A stretch of DNA of 64,000 nucleotides, from contig CM053142.1 of NCBI GenBank assembly GCA_028571685.1, positions 126,162,796 to 126,226,795 of the forward strand, in the 5' to 3' direction. Below, one piece after another: positions 48,847 through 59,559 of this stretch (the first letter of the stretch is position 1; each line of letters starts with the position of its first letter). Origin of the DNA: Heterohyrax brucei (Eukaryota > Chordata > Mammalia > Hyracoidea > Procaviidae). The position numbers and the translations under genes were made by a program. Under the pieces are notes generated by a model. It had not been told where the DNA came from, did no database searches, and saw only the letters and a list, made by a program, of their open reading frames with translations.

Positions 48847-49499
48847 TGTGGATTATACTTGAGTGAGACATTTATAAGCCAGGAACCATGGACATATATG
48901 TGGTCAGACATTGCCCAAATGGGCATTAGATGGTGTGTAACTGTGTTTGTTGTTGATGATGTATTAGGTACTTATTGCTGCATAACAAATAGTCCCAAAC
49001 TTAGTGACTTGAAACAATAGTGAATTATTTATCATCTTGTAATTTCTGTGAGTCAGGTATTAAAGATCTGCTCTTTGGGCAGTTCTGTCTCAGGTCTCTC
49101 ATGAAGTTGCAAACAGAGCTGACTAGAACTGGAGAACCCATTTCCGAGTTGGCTCATTCTGATGTCTGTCTGGCAAGTTGGTGCAGGCTGTTCACCAGGG
49201 AGCTGAGGTCTTCTCATGGATCTTTCCACAGGGCTGCTTGAGTGTCTTCATAGCATGGCAGCTGGCTTATTCTGGCAGGAAACAAAAGCAGAAGCTCCAG
49301 TGCCTTTAATAACTTAGCTTTGCAATGCATACATAATCATCTCCACCATACTCTGTTGATCATATAGGGCCTGCCTTGACTGAACATGAGTAGTGAACTA
49401 CTCATAGACGTGAATGCTGGGAAGTGAAAATCACTGGAGACTTTGTTAGTAGTTGGCTGAACTTTCCAGTATGGGGAATTGTCTTGTCTTCTTAAAAAT

Positions 49500-50088
49500 A
49501 TTTAAAGTTGTAGAAGAGCATAAATAGACATAAATAGATATATGCATACCTATGTTCCTTGCAGTGTTATTCACAATAGCAAAAATATGAAACAAATGGA
49601 TAAATTATGGAACATGCACAGAATAGAATATTACAAAACTATAAAGAATAATGAGGAGTCTGTGAAACATAACCTGGAAGAATCTGGAGAATATTATGCT
49701 AAGTGAAACACATCAGCCACAAAAGGACAAATATTGTATGGTTTCACTTTTATAAAAAGTCAAGAATAGGTGCATACACACAGAAAGCAGTGTTCTTTGA
49801 TGGCTGCCAGGGATAAGAGGGGAAAGGAGGGGAAGTAACTTGCTAGATAGTAGACACTTAGTTTTGGTAACGGGAAAGTCAGTACTCAATATAGGTGCAG
49901 TCTGCACAATTTGACCAAAGTAAGTGAAGACAATAAGAAGTACTCAAGAATAAGGGATAATTTTGATAAATGCTGTGACATACAGTTTTGCACCAATAGC
50001 AATAACAAGCAAAGTGTGTAGTTATGTAGGTGGATATGTATGTTTATGTGTATATAGAAAGGGACATATGAGTATGAGTACATGCATA
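49500..50088 (+). mobile_element. L1 ORF2 end and 3' UTR, left part (resumes at 53506)
   Basis: GGATAAATTATGGAACATGC and TTATGCTAAGTGAAACACAT are the ORF2 C-terminal coding region, followed by the UTR phrases CAGTACTCAATATAGGTGC and GTGAAGACAATAAGAAGTAC that match 36090-36150. The mariner at 50089 interrupts it. Confidence 0.7.
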
Positions 50089-50981
50089 TGTGAAGGTCTG
50101 AGAATTAAGTTTGCAAACTTGCCACTGTGCATTCATGTTGGCAGCACTGTACAAACAACTCAGTAAAGTTACATAACCTTGGTATATCAGTGTTTCACAG
50201 CTGTGTTCGTGTTGATGTGTGACAGTGTCTTGCTGAATGGTGTTCATTATTGTTGTTGCATGGTTTTGTGTGCCATCGTGAGAATGTCAGAGCTTGAATT
50301 ACAGCAACAAACAAACATTAAGTTTCTTGTTAAGCTTGGCAAGAGTGGAAGTGAAATCAGGGACATGCTAGTTCAAGTTTAATAAAACAGTGTACAAATG
50401 AATTTCATGTGTTTCTGAGGGGAGAGAAAGCATCACTGATGAAGACAGAACAGGGTGGCCTGTAACAAGCAGAACTGACAAAAACATTGCAAAGATTTTT
50501 TGACTTGTGCTTCAGAACCATTGGCTGACTGTGAGAGGCATAGCATACCAAGTAAGTATCAATAGAGAAACGGGAAAATCTTAACTGAAAATCTTGGCAT
50601 GAAAAAAGTGTATGCAAAAATGGTGCTGACAGAGCTCACTAATGAAGAAAAGCAAAGGAGTCAGCTTGCCAAGAATTTTGGAGAGGCAAAAGTTTGCCAT
50701 GACCTTTTGGGCTATGTTTTTACTGGTATTGAAACATGGGTATACCAATACGACCCTGAAACAAAACATCAAAGTGCACAATGGAGGGAGGTCAGCCAAT
50801 TCTCCATGACTAAAACAGTTCCATAAGTCCAAATCAAGAATCAAAATGATGTTACTAACCTTTTTTGATATCAGAGGGATTGTTTATTATGAATTTGTAC
50901 CAACTGGAGAGTCAACCAAGTTTACTATTGGAAAATGCTGAAAAGGCTGCCTTAAAAAGTTAGGCAAAAAAGACCTTAAAT
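50089..50981 (+). mobile_element. Mariner DNA transposon, left part with transposase remnant
   Basis: Terminal sequence GGTCTGAGAATTAAGTTTGC at the left. The transposase N-terminus is at about 50287-50380 (LQQQTNIKFLVKLGKSGSEI), and the DNA-binding and catalytic parts follow in broken frames. The frame 50599-50826 has ETWVYQYDPETKHQSAQW, a mariner signature. In the TG-D-E motif the acidic residue is replaced (TGIET), and there are stops, so it is inactive. It resembles the Hsmar2 group. Split by the L1 at 50982; the rest is at 52869. Confidence 0.8.
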
Positions 50982-52868
50982 CAAGACCTAAATATCAAAC
51001 CTAAAATGATAAAGATTAAGGAAGAAAAAATAGGGACAACAATGGAAGTTCTAACACATAGCTTAGACAGACTACAAGATCTTACCAAACAGTGCACAAA
51101 CAACAGAAGAAAAAATGGATAAATGACGGCTACTAAAAGTCAAACACTTAGGCTCATCCAAAGACTTTATCAAGAGAGTTAAAAGACTACCTACAGAATG
51201 AGAAAAAATATTTAGCAACTACATTGCTGTCTGATTTCCATAATCTATGACATACTGCAAAATATCAACAAGAAAAAGGTAAATAACCCAATTAAACAAT
51301 GGGTAGAAGAAATGGACAGACACTTCACTAAAGAAGACATCTAGACAACCAAAAGACAGCATAAGGAAATGCATACAATCGTTAGCTGTTAAGAGAAATC
51401 CAAATCTGAACTACAATGAGATCTTATCCCAATGAGGTTGGCAATGATTCAAAAAAATATATAAAACAACAAACACTGGAAAGGTTGTGGAGAGATTGGA
51501 ACTCTCCTACACTGCTGGTGGAAATGCAAAGTGGTACAATCTCTTTGGAAAGCAGTTTGGTGCTTTTTAAAAAAAAAATTAGTAATAGAAACACCATATG
51601 ATCCAGCAGTCCCACTGTTTGGAACATATCCTACAGAAATAAGGGCTGTTACATGAACCGATACATGCATACAAATGTTTATTGCAACATAGTCCACAAT
51701 GGCAAAAAGATGGAATCAACCTAGGACCCCATCAACAGATGAATGGATAAACAAACTGTGGTACATGTACTCAATGGAACACCATGCAATGATAAAGAAC
51801 AATGATGATTTTAGGAAGCATCTCATAACCTGGCATCAACTAGAAGACGATATGCTGAGTGAAATCAGTCAGCCACAAAAGGACAAGTATTGTATGAGAC
51901 AGCTGTAATAAGGACTTAAAAAAGGGCTTATACAAAGAAGAAAAGACTCTTTGATATCTACAAGGGCAGAGAGGGAGGGAGACGGTTGTTCATAGTGGAT
52001 AGGAACTCGTTTGGATGAAGGGAGTGACAGCACTCAGTAGAACGTAAGTCAGCATAACTGGACTGCAACAAACTAAAAGGTTTTCTAAACTCAGCATTTC
52101 AAAGGTTAGAGTAGCAGGGACAGAAGTCTGGGTACTGTGTCTTCAGGGGACAGCAAGGTCAATTGGCATAACTAGCCTTTGCTAGGAGAGTTTTATGCAC
52201 CCCATACTGGCGAGTGGTATGTGGGGTCTTAAAAGCCAGTGAGCTGCCGTCTGAGGAACATCACTTGGTCCCAATCCACCTGGAACAGATGACAACTGAG
52301 AAATCAAAGACACAGGGAAAAATGAGCCCAGGAGCCTAAGGACCCGTATGATTGGGAGACAACATCAGCATAAGACCAGAAGAGCTACATGGTGCCCAGC
52401 CAACACCAAAGACAGCCTTCATAGGGGTTACAGTATAGAGCCCCTGACATAGCATGAGAAAAAGAGATGTACAGATCAAGAGCTCTACTAAAAGAACAGA
52501 ATTCATGGGTCAGCAACCTGGAAGCCCTCCTGGGAACATGGCCCTAGACTTGCTGCTTCCCTAGACCAGAAACCAGTACTGAGGTCAACACTTTAGACAA
52601 AGAATTAACTGGATTCAGGGACACCAAGTGAGGTTGTGGTATGTGTACTTTATGGTTTTATACATTTATAGAAGGCTATCCTATGGGTTTCTTTCTAGAG
52701 TAGAGAGGAGAGGAGGGGACAGGTGTTCGTTGTGAGGATTCTAGAAGTAAAGAGTGAAAACCAGGAGTGTGCTGTCTCAGGGTGGGGAGAGCAGATAGTG
52801 TTGTAGAGAGGGTAGTATGCAAAACTGACTTGGACTGTATACTTTCACTTAATATTTAAAAAAAAAGG
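50982..52868 (+). mobile_element. L1 LINE inserted in the mariner
   Basis: 5'-truncated ORF2 from about 50982 (KTTYRMRKNI, later HQLEDDMLSEISQPQKDKYC at 51835-51900), then a 3' UTR with GGGGTCTTAAAAGCCAGTGA and an A-rich end AATATTTAAAAAAAAAGG. Flanked by AAGACCTTAAAT (50970-50981) and AAGACCTGAATT (52869-52880), a 12-bp duplication with two mismatches. Same 3'-end family as the L1s at 61084 and 62124. Confidence 0.8.
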
Positions 52869-53282
52869 AAGACCTGAATTTTTTGCCGACAGTTCATGGC
52901 TCTTGCATCACGATAATGCACCGGCTCACACGGCACTGCCTATGAGGGGGTTTTTAGCCAGTAAACAAGTAACTGTATTGAAACACCCTACCTAGTCACC
53001 TGGTCTGCCCCCCAGTGACTTTTTTTTTACCTAAAGATAAAGGAAGTGTTGAAAGGAAGATATTTTGATGACTTTCAGGACATCAAGGGTAATATGACAA
53101 CAGCTCTGATGGTAATTCCTGAAAAAGAGTTCCAAAATTGCTTTGAAGGGTGTACTGGGTTCTGGTGTCAGTAAATAGCTTTCCAAGGGGAGTGCTTTGA
53201 AGGTGACCATAGTGATATTCAACAATGAGGTATGTAATATTTTTTCTAGGATGAATTCACAAACTGAATTGTCAAAGTTAAC
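52869..53282 (+). mobile_element. Mariner, right part
   Basis: Continues the transposase with text like SSWLLHHDNAPAHTALPMR, then the non-coding 3' end and the terminal repeat TTCACAAACTGAATTGTCAA. The left inverted repeat at 50094 pairs with it in reverse complement. Confidence 0.8.
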
Positions 53283-53505
53283 CCAAACCAGACCCACTGC
53301 CATAAAGTCAATTCAGACTCATAGTTAACCTATAGGACTCTGTAGAACTGCCCTATAGAGTTTCAAGGCTGTCAGTCTTTATAGACACAGATTGCCACAG
53401 CTTTTTCCATCAGAATGGCCAGTGAGCTCACCATTGAGCTCAAACTGACAGTCTTCCAGCTAGCAACCAAGTGCTTTAACCGGTGTACCACCACAGCATT
53501 CCTGT
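53283..53505 (-). mobile_element. AfroSINE, long form, at the mariner's right end
   Basis: CCACTGCCATAAAGTCAATT, TATAGGACTCTGTAGAACTG, CAAGGCTGTCAGTCTTTATA, and head end GTGTACCACCACAGCATTCC. Confidence 0.85.
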
Positions 53506-54090
53506 AGGCATATGCGTATATGTGTTTGTGTTCACAGCATGTATGCTCACATATATGATAAAGCACATGGGGGCACAGTTGTGCTATTTCCTAGATAGAG
53601 TCCCACACCTCATGGGATTGATTTGAAGGCTTCAGACCATGGTCCATGAGACAATTCAGTCAATTGGCATAATGTAATTCATAATGGCAGTGTTCTGTTT
53701 CTTAATTTAGTAAGTAGCACCTTGGGTCTTAAAAGCTTGTGAGTGGCCATCTAAGATACAACTGTTAGTCTCTACTCATCTAAAACAACAGAGAGTGGAG
53801 GAAACCAAAGACTCAAAGAGAAAACTAGTCCACAGGACTAGGCCCCCATGAACAGCATCTAACCCGAGACCAAAGAACTGGATGAGACTCAGCTACCATT
53901 TCCTACCATTCTGACTAGGGACACAATAGAAGGTCCAGGACAGAAAAGGAGAAAAATGTAGACTAAAACTCAAATTTCTAAAAAATGCCAGACCTACTGG
54001 ACCAATAGAGACTAGAGGAACTGCAGAGATTATAGGCCTATAATACCCTTTGAACTTGGAACTGAAGCTACCCCTAGAGGGTTACCTTTC
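53506..54090 (+). mobile_element. L1 3' UTR, right part
   Basis: Resumes the L1 broken at 50088: CACACCTCATGGGATTGATT, AATTCAGTCAATTGGCATAA, GGGTCTTAAAAGCTTGTGAG, and CTACTGGACCAATAGAGACT. It parallels 36370-36960 in the intact copy. Confidence 0.7.
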
Positions 54091-54518
54091 TTCTAGATAA
54101 TAGATTGGCTTATGAAAATAAGTGATATCACCCATGAATACTGTGCTTCTGTAAGTAATCAACTATACAAGACCAAACAGTCAATGTTTACCCTAAAAGA
54201 TGAGAAAGTAAGGAGGGGCATGGAAGCTACATTAATGGAAATAGAACAAACAGAATAGAAATAGTGAAAATGTTGACACATTGTGAAAAATGTATGAATG
54301 TCACAACATTTTGTATAAAAAATGCTAAATGAGATCCTGATTTACTGTGCAGACTTCCATCTAAAACAATAAAATATTTTAAAGTGTCATGCCAATGAAA
54401 AGCAGAGCCAGAATATATGTGTTGCATTATTATACATTCTTCATTTAAATATAAAGACATAAAATAGTGATTAATGGCCAGCTATAAACTTAGGGAAACA
54501 AAACCACTGTTTTATAGT

Positions 54519-54670
54519 AAAACCCATGCTCATTCTAGTCAGGTTGATTCTGACTCACAGCAATCCTGTGTGACGGAACTGCCACCATAGAGTTTCGAAG
54601 GAGCACCTGGTCAACTTGAACAGCAGACCTTCTGGTTGGCAGCCATAGCTCGTAAGCCACCAGGGTTTCC
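54519..54670 (-). mobile_element. AfroSINE
   Basis: TCATTCTAGTCAGGTTGATT, GTGTGACGGAACTGCCACCA, GAACAGCAGACCTTCTGGTT, and head end GTAAGCCACCAGGGTTTCC. Confidence 0.85.
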
Positions 54671-54782
54671 ATTTTGTAATAAAGAGCTGATTTATCAGCA
54701 ACTTGCCTCATCACTTGAACATAAAATTGCCATATATATAAATTAAAGTATATGAATGGGAACTTTAACTGCACCTTCAGTA

Positions 54783-54990
54783 ATACGAGGTCTGACAAAG
54801 TCTGTTAACTTAATTGTTCTAAGTGCTACTTACCCTTTTGCTGAATATCTCTACAGTCACCTTTGAAGTACTCCCCCCTAGGAAGCTATGCACCAATGCC
54901 AGCGCCTAGTCCACCCTTCAAAGCAATTTTAGATCTCTTTCTGGGATGGCCATTGTTCATGGTGACAAAGTGGCAAGATTGCAAACTTAA
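54783..54990 (-). mobile_element. Mariner fragment, reverse orientation
   Basis: Begins with the mariner terminal repeat ACGAGGTCTGACAAAGTCTG, preceded by TA (54781-54782). GTCACCTTTGAAGTACTCCC and CACCCTTCAAAGCAATTTTA are the reverse complement of the 3' part of the plus-strand copies. GTGGCAAGATTGCAAACTTA at 54966-54985 matches the reverse of the left terminal repeat at 50100. Confidence 0.75.
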
Positions 54991-55266
54991 TTGTATAGTC
55001 TATGAGGGAGTTTTTAGCCAGTGAATAACTTATGTATTGGAACACCCTCCCTACCCACCTGATCTGGCTCCCAATGAATTTTTTCTTTTCCCCAAAGATA
55101 AAGGAAACATCAAAAGGAAGACATTTGGATGACAATCAGGAAATCAAGGATAATACAATGACAGCTCTGATGCCCATTCCTGAAAAAGAGTTCAAAATTG
55201 CTTTGAAGGGTGGACCAGCACTAGCATTGGTACATAACTTACCAAGGGGACTACTTCAAAGGTAAC
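54991..55266 (+). mobile_element. Mariner fragment, sense, left of the LTR
   Basis: ATGAGGGAGTTTTTAGCCAG, GGAACACCCTCCCTACCCAC and CATCAAAAGGAAGACATTTG match the mariner right part at 52945-53100. Interrupted by the LTR at 55267 and resumed at 55784. Confidence 0.8.
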
Positions 55267-55778
55267 TGGTTTAGTCAGCTAGGGCTGCTCTAACAGAAAT
55301 ACCACAGAGTGGATGACTTTAACAAAGGAAGGTTTATTCTTACACAGTCCAGTAGGCTGCAAGTCCATATTCAGGGTGTCTGCTCCAGGGGACACCTTGT
55401 TGGCTCTGGAGGAAATTCTGGTATTGTATCAGTCTTTGTTCAGGGAGCATCTTGGTGCAGGAACCTCAGGTCTGAAGGACGTGCTCTTCTCCCGGTGCTG
55501 CTTTCTTGATGGTAACGAGGTTCCCAATTCTCTGCTTGCTTCTCTGTCCTTTATCTCTTGCAGGCTGAAAGGATTAAGGGTGGGGCAAGCCATACTCCAG
55601 GGAAACTCCCTTTGCGGCAGGGCAGTAATCCTATGAAGGAATTTACAGCCCCACCCTAATCCTTTAACATACAGTTTAGGGAAACCGCAAAATGGAGGAC
55701 AGTCACAACATACTGGGAATCAGGTCCCAGCCACATGGCTACACATATTTTTGGGGGGACACAATTCAACCCATGACA
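55267..55778 (-). mobile_element. Solo LTR, ERVL-MaLR-like, inserted in mariner
   Basis: 512 bp flanked by the exact 5-bp duplication GTAAC (55262-55266 and 55779-55783). The minus strand starts TGTCATGGGTTGAATTGTGT and ends CAGCCCTAGCTGACTAAACC plus A. Several open frames inside (55309-55636) are LTR sequence. No viral gene is present. Confidence 0.9.
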
Positions 55779-55783
55779 GTAAC

Positions 55784-55870
55784 CATAGTGATATTCAGCA
55801 GTGAGGTATGTAGCACTTTGTCCAGGATGAGTTTTCAAGCTTAATTGCCAGTTCTTGTACTTTGTTGTTT
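55784..55870 (+). mobile_element. Mariner fragment, right of the LTR
   Basis: CATAGTGATATTCAGCAGTG, AGGATGAGTTTTCAAGCTTA and ATTGCCAGTTC continue the mariner 3' end broken by the LTR. Confidence 0.75.
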
Positions 55871-56307
55871 GAGAGCTTATTTCTTTATTTCAGTAAAAAT
55901 GCCTCCACCAAATCCAGAAAAGCAGCCCTGCTCACGACCATTGGTTTGATACAGTTCTTTACAGATCTTTGAAAATATCCCTGTGACAAGGTTGGTGACA
56001 AATCCATTTCAGTTGTAACAACCATTTGTGGACAAGAGGACATTGAAAATAGTCAAGGTATTCATCAGTCATTTCTTTATTCAAGTATCTGTTCTGTTAC
56101 TTATTAAATATATAATGGACTGAATTTTATTTGTGGTCAACATACATGTAAAAGAGCATATACCAAAATTAATTTCAGTATTTAATGATTGTGACAGCTT
56201 ATTGTCACCAAAGTTTTATATTATCTGGGATTACTTTCCTTTTGTTTCTCTATCTTCTTGACATAGTATTAACAAAAATGTCATTTATTAAGCATCATGT
56301 GCCAGGA

Positions 56308-56477
56308 GGAGCCCTGACGGTGCAGTGGTTAAGCATTTGGCTACTAACCAAAAGGTTAGTGGTTCAGATCCACCAGCCGCTCCGTAGAAACCCTGCAGGA
56401 CAGTTCTCCTCTGTCTTATAGGGTCATTATGAGTTGAAACTGACTCAACAGCAGCAGGGTTGGTTTGGTTTGGGTTT
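56308..56477 (+). mobile_element. AfroSINE with target-site duplication
   Basis: Flanked by ATGTGCCAGGA (56297-56307) and ACGTGCCAGGA (56478-56488). GGAGCCCTGACGGTGCAGTG, GGTTCAGATCCACCAGCCGC, GAAACTGACTCAACAGCAGC. Confidence 0.95.
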
Positions 56478-56488
56478 ACGTGCCAGGA

Positions 56489-56600
56489 GAGGAGGCTTGG
56501 TGGTACAGTAGTTAAGTGCTCGTGCTAACTGAAAGGTTGGAGACTTGAACCCACTCAGCAACTGTGTGGAAGAAACACCTGATGACCTACTTCACTAGAT
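56489..56600 (+). mobile_element. AfroSINE head, directly after another SINE
   Basis: GGAGGCTTGGTGGTACAGTA, TGAAAGGTTGGAGACTTGAA and the long-form middle GATGACCTACTTCACTAGA. The tail is missing; a reverse RTE end begins here (TTGTTGTTAGTTGCCTCTG). Confidence 0.8.
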
Positions 56601-57034
56601 TGTTGTTGTTAGTTGCCTCTGAGTTGATTCCAACTGTAGCAACTCTGCAGACGACTGAACAACTGTTACGCTTGAGCCTGTTGTTGTGACCACTGTGTCA
56701 GTCTATCTCGTCGAGGGTCTTACTGACCCTCTGTTTAACCAAACATGATATGGCTCTCCAGACACTGACTCCTCCTGATAATGTTGTCCAAAGTATGTGA
56801 GACAAAGTCTCCCCATCTTTACTGCTAAGAAACATTCTGGCTGTAGATCTTCTATGACAGTTTTTCATGTGTCTTCCTTATTCATTGTCCAGTTTTCCTA
56901 TACATACGAGGCTTAGGTCAAGGGCGTCTTAGTCCTTAAAGTGACATCTTTGCTTTTTCTTACTCCAAAGAGGTCTTGGAGTATTGCAGATTGCCCATTG
57001 CAGTGGGTCTTTTGACTTCTTACTGAGACTTCCT
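56601..57034 (-). mobile_element. RTE-type LINE fragment, reverse (resumes at 57298-57440)
   Basis: GTTGTTGTTAGTTGCCTCTG (3' tail), AAGTATGTGAGACAAAGTCT, CATTCTGGCTGTAGATCTTC and TTGACTTCTTACTGAGACTT parallel the RTE copy at 9014. Beyond the LTR piece it continues with CTTTACTGACTTTAAACTGG and CCTTGTTCTGTTCAGCCAAC. Some RTE sequence between the two halves is absent. Confidence 0.75.
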
Positions 57035-57297
57035 ATGTAAAGGAAAAGGAAGCAAGCAGAGATTTAGAAACAGTTCTGGGAGCTGAGCATGTCCTTTTGA
57101 AAGGCCCTGAGGTCCTTGTGCATCAAAAACTCCTACTCTAGGGACCTTCCTCCAGAGGCAGGAGAGAAGGCCTTGCCCTGCACCTGATTCCCGGAATTTG
57201 TACTTTTAGCCTAATGGACTGTGACAAAATAAAACGTCTCTTTTAAAGCCATCCACTTGTGGTACTTTTGTTAAAGCAGTACTAGGTGACTAAGACA
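57035..57297 (+). mobile_element. 3' half of an ERVL-MaLR-like LTR inside RTE
   Basis: GGAAGCAAGCAGAGATTTAG and the end CACTTGTGGTACTTTTGTTA with GTGACTAAGACA match the second half of the LTRs at 27055 and 33508. The 5' half is missing. Confidence 0.7.
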
Positions 57298-57560
57298 CCT
57301 GCCTTTACTGACTTTAAACTGGGTAGTATCCCCTTGTTCTGTTCAGCCAACTGCCTCTTGATCTGTCTATGGGTTCATCTTGAGCACATTTAAATGCTCT
57401 GGAGTTCTCATTCTGTCATTTTCTTTTCAGATTATTTGCTTGGGAAAAACAACAACAATGTAAAATTAGCAATACATTATATAACGCGTTATCACCTAGC
57501 TTTCAGCTAGATTACTTTGTTCGTTTGGGATAAAAAAATAAAATCTGACGTAGAAAATAC

Positions 57561-57581
57561 TTTTTTTTTTTTTTTTTTTTT
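57561..57581 (+). repeat. Poly-T run
   Basis: 21 uninterrupted T residues. Possibly the A tail of a reverse-oriented retroelement, but I could not name one beside it. Confidence 0.9.
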
Positions 57582-57739
57582 ACAATTAAGTAGCTCTTCA
57601 CATTTTGTTTACCTATACAACTAACTATAATGTGATTCTGAAATCAAGGTTAGTAGATTATCCAAACTGCATAAGGGAAAGAATACTTTAGATCTGTCAT
57701 CTTAATAACTGTTGCTCATTATTATTGATCTAATACTAC

Positions 57740-57910
57740 ACTGTCTAGTACGGTAGTCACTAGCAATATGTGACTATTTACATTTAAATAAATAAAATTT
57801 AAAATGTAGTTCTTTGACACTAGCCGGTTGTCAGGTATAGCCAGTGACTACCATATTGGACAACAATGGTAGGTACCAAACATTTCCATCATCACCGGAA
57901 GTTCTGTTGA
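57740..57910. repeat. Small DNA-transposon-like element
   Basis: ACACTGTCTAGTACGGTAGT at one end and, reversed, CACTGTTCAACAGAACTTCC at the other form weak inverted ends. The interior (TCACTAGCAATATGTGACTA) resembles a widespread mammalian non-autonomous DNA element. No clear target duplication. Confidence 0.45.
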
Positions 57911-58153
57911 ACAGTGCTACAAAGAAATAATGTCACAGAAAGAAGTTCATGGGTTAGAAACAAATAAAATGAACAGTAAAGTCTGCATATTGTTTTAAAT
58001 CCTATTTCACACTTCCGTTTTTCTTGAAAATATCTCTGTTTTTGTTTTCTTCTCAAAGTGCTCTTTAAACATAATATTCAGAGCTCTGGGGTACAAATGC
58101 TTAGTGTCCAGAAATGAAGATAAGATTGTTTACCCAGGAGTAGCATTCACTTT

Positions 58154-58456
58154 ATTATTGTTATTGTGTTTTAAATGCAAGTTTACAATTCAATTCAGTT
58201 TCTTGTACAAAAACAGGCATGCTTTGTTATACAACCCTATCTGCTCTCCCCACACTATGACAGCAAACTCTTCCTCTCTACCCTGCATTCCCATATCCAT
58301 TCAACCAGCTCCTGTCCCCCACTGCATTCTCATCTCACCCCTGGACAGGAGCTGCCCAGGTAGTCTCCTGTATCTACTTAAGCCAGGAAACACTCTTTAC
58401 CAGTATCATTTTAGGTCTTACATGGAAAGGTTTCAGTTTTGGGTAACACAGTGGGG
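58154..58456 (-). mobile_element. Short L1 3'-end insertion with target-site duplication
   Basis: Flanked by AGTAGCATTCACTTT (58139-58153) and AGTGGCATTCACTTT (58457-58471), one mismatch in 15. The interior (AGTTTACAATTCAATTCAGT, CACTCTTTACCAGTATCATT) is the end of the L1 3' UTR also seen at 9870. The open frame 58104-58478 is therefore not a gene. Confidence 0.8.
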
Positions 58457-58509
58457 AGTGGCATTCACTTTTTCATAAAAACAAGACATTATTTCTTTCT
58501 AAATACAGA

Positions 58510-58610
58510 ATAATTGCAGCTAAATTTATTGAATACTTAATAAATTCCAGAAATACTAAGTGATTTACATGAATTAACTCATTTAATCCTTAGGTCCACC
58601 CTGTGTTCAT
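58510..58610 (-). repeat. MIR-like fragment
   Basis: TTTATTGAATACTTAATAAA, GTGATTTACATGAATTAACT and CATTTAATCCTTAGG follow the reversed MIR 3' half. Weakly conserved. Confidence 0.5.
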
Positions 58611-59134
58611 TGTGACAAATTTGGAAAGTATAAAAAAAGAATAGAGAAGAAATAAAACCACTGTTAATCCCCAAACCCGAGATAATCATGTTGACATTTG
58701 TAGTGAATGCTGTGGTACACTGCCCAGATTCCAAGACACAGCTGCCAGGAATGTTGGCAGCTGGTGTCTCACAACTGAATTCTCCATAATTTCCCTCAAT
58801 GAAAGAAACTGCACACTGAAGAATATACCCCTTCTCCAGAGGCAGTCCAAATCCAGTGACTGGTCCATTGTATAGGTACAGTGGACTAGTCCAAGGGCTT
58901 CAATTTAGGGCAGTTCTAAAGGGCCGTGTCAGCTTTAGAGCTTCCGTGGAATCAGATAAGGCCTCTGTGACAACTGCATTACACACAGTTCAACTTTTCC
59001 TTCTGCTCATTCCTGCTTCCCTTACAGGTGCTGATGCTAAGAACACTCTAGAAATAACCACTTGCATGCAAATCTCTGCCTTACAGTCTGTTTCCCAGAA
59101 AACCCAACCTAAATTAACACTTTCAGAGTATAAA

Positions 59135-59299
59135 ATCAAACCAAAACAAGCCCATTGCCATCGAGTCTATTCGCTTTTATAGTGACCCTATAGGATGGAG
59201 TAGAACTGCCCCATAGGGTTTCCAAGGAGAGGCTGTTGGATTTGAACTGCCAGTGTTTTGCTTAGCAGCTATAGCTCAACCACTGTGCCACAAGGGCTC
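59135..59299 (-). mobile_element. AfroSINE with target-site duplication
   Basis: Flanked by CTTTCAGAGTATAAA (59120-59134) and CTTTCAGATTGTAAA (59300-59314). CCATTGCCATCGAGTCTATT and ACTGTGCCACAAGGGCTC mark the tail and head. Confidence 0.95.
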
Positions 59300-59390
59300 C
59301 TTTCAGATTGTAAATTCCAATCTTTTTTTTGCATATACCTAAATTTATTTCACCCCAGGAAATAGGAATTTTTGTCTATCTGCAGATGAC

Positions 59391-59555
59391 CAGGAAACCG
59401 TAGTGGGGTAGTGATTAAGTGCCATGGCTGCTAACCAAACGGTTGGCAGTTCAAATCCACTAGACACTCCTTGGAAACACTGTGGGGCAGTTCTACTCTG
59501 CCTGTAGGGTCACCATGAGTCACAATCTATTTGACAGCAGTGGGTTGGGGGTTTT
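59391..59555 (+). mobile_element. AfroSINE, sense orientation
   Basis: GGAAACCGTAGTGGGGTAGT, CTAACCAAACGGTTGGCAGT, GTAGGGTCACCATGAGTCAC and TTGACAGCAGTGGGTTGGGG. Opposite to the SINE about 90 bp to the left, so the pair forms an inverted repeat. Confidence 0.9.
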
Positions 59556-59559
59556 GAAG

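Noticed and set aside
50089-53282. Functional or domesticated mariner transposase
   Set aside because: Stops, frameshifts, an altered catalytic motif and a 1.9-kb L1 insertion exclude a working protein.
58104-58478. 124-residue open frame as a novel gene
   Set aside because: Most of it lies in a short L1 3'-end insertion bounded by a target-site duplication.
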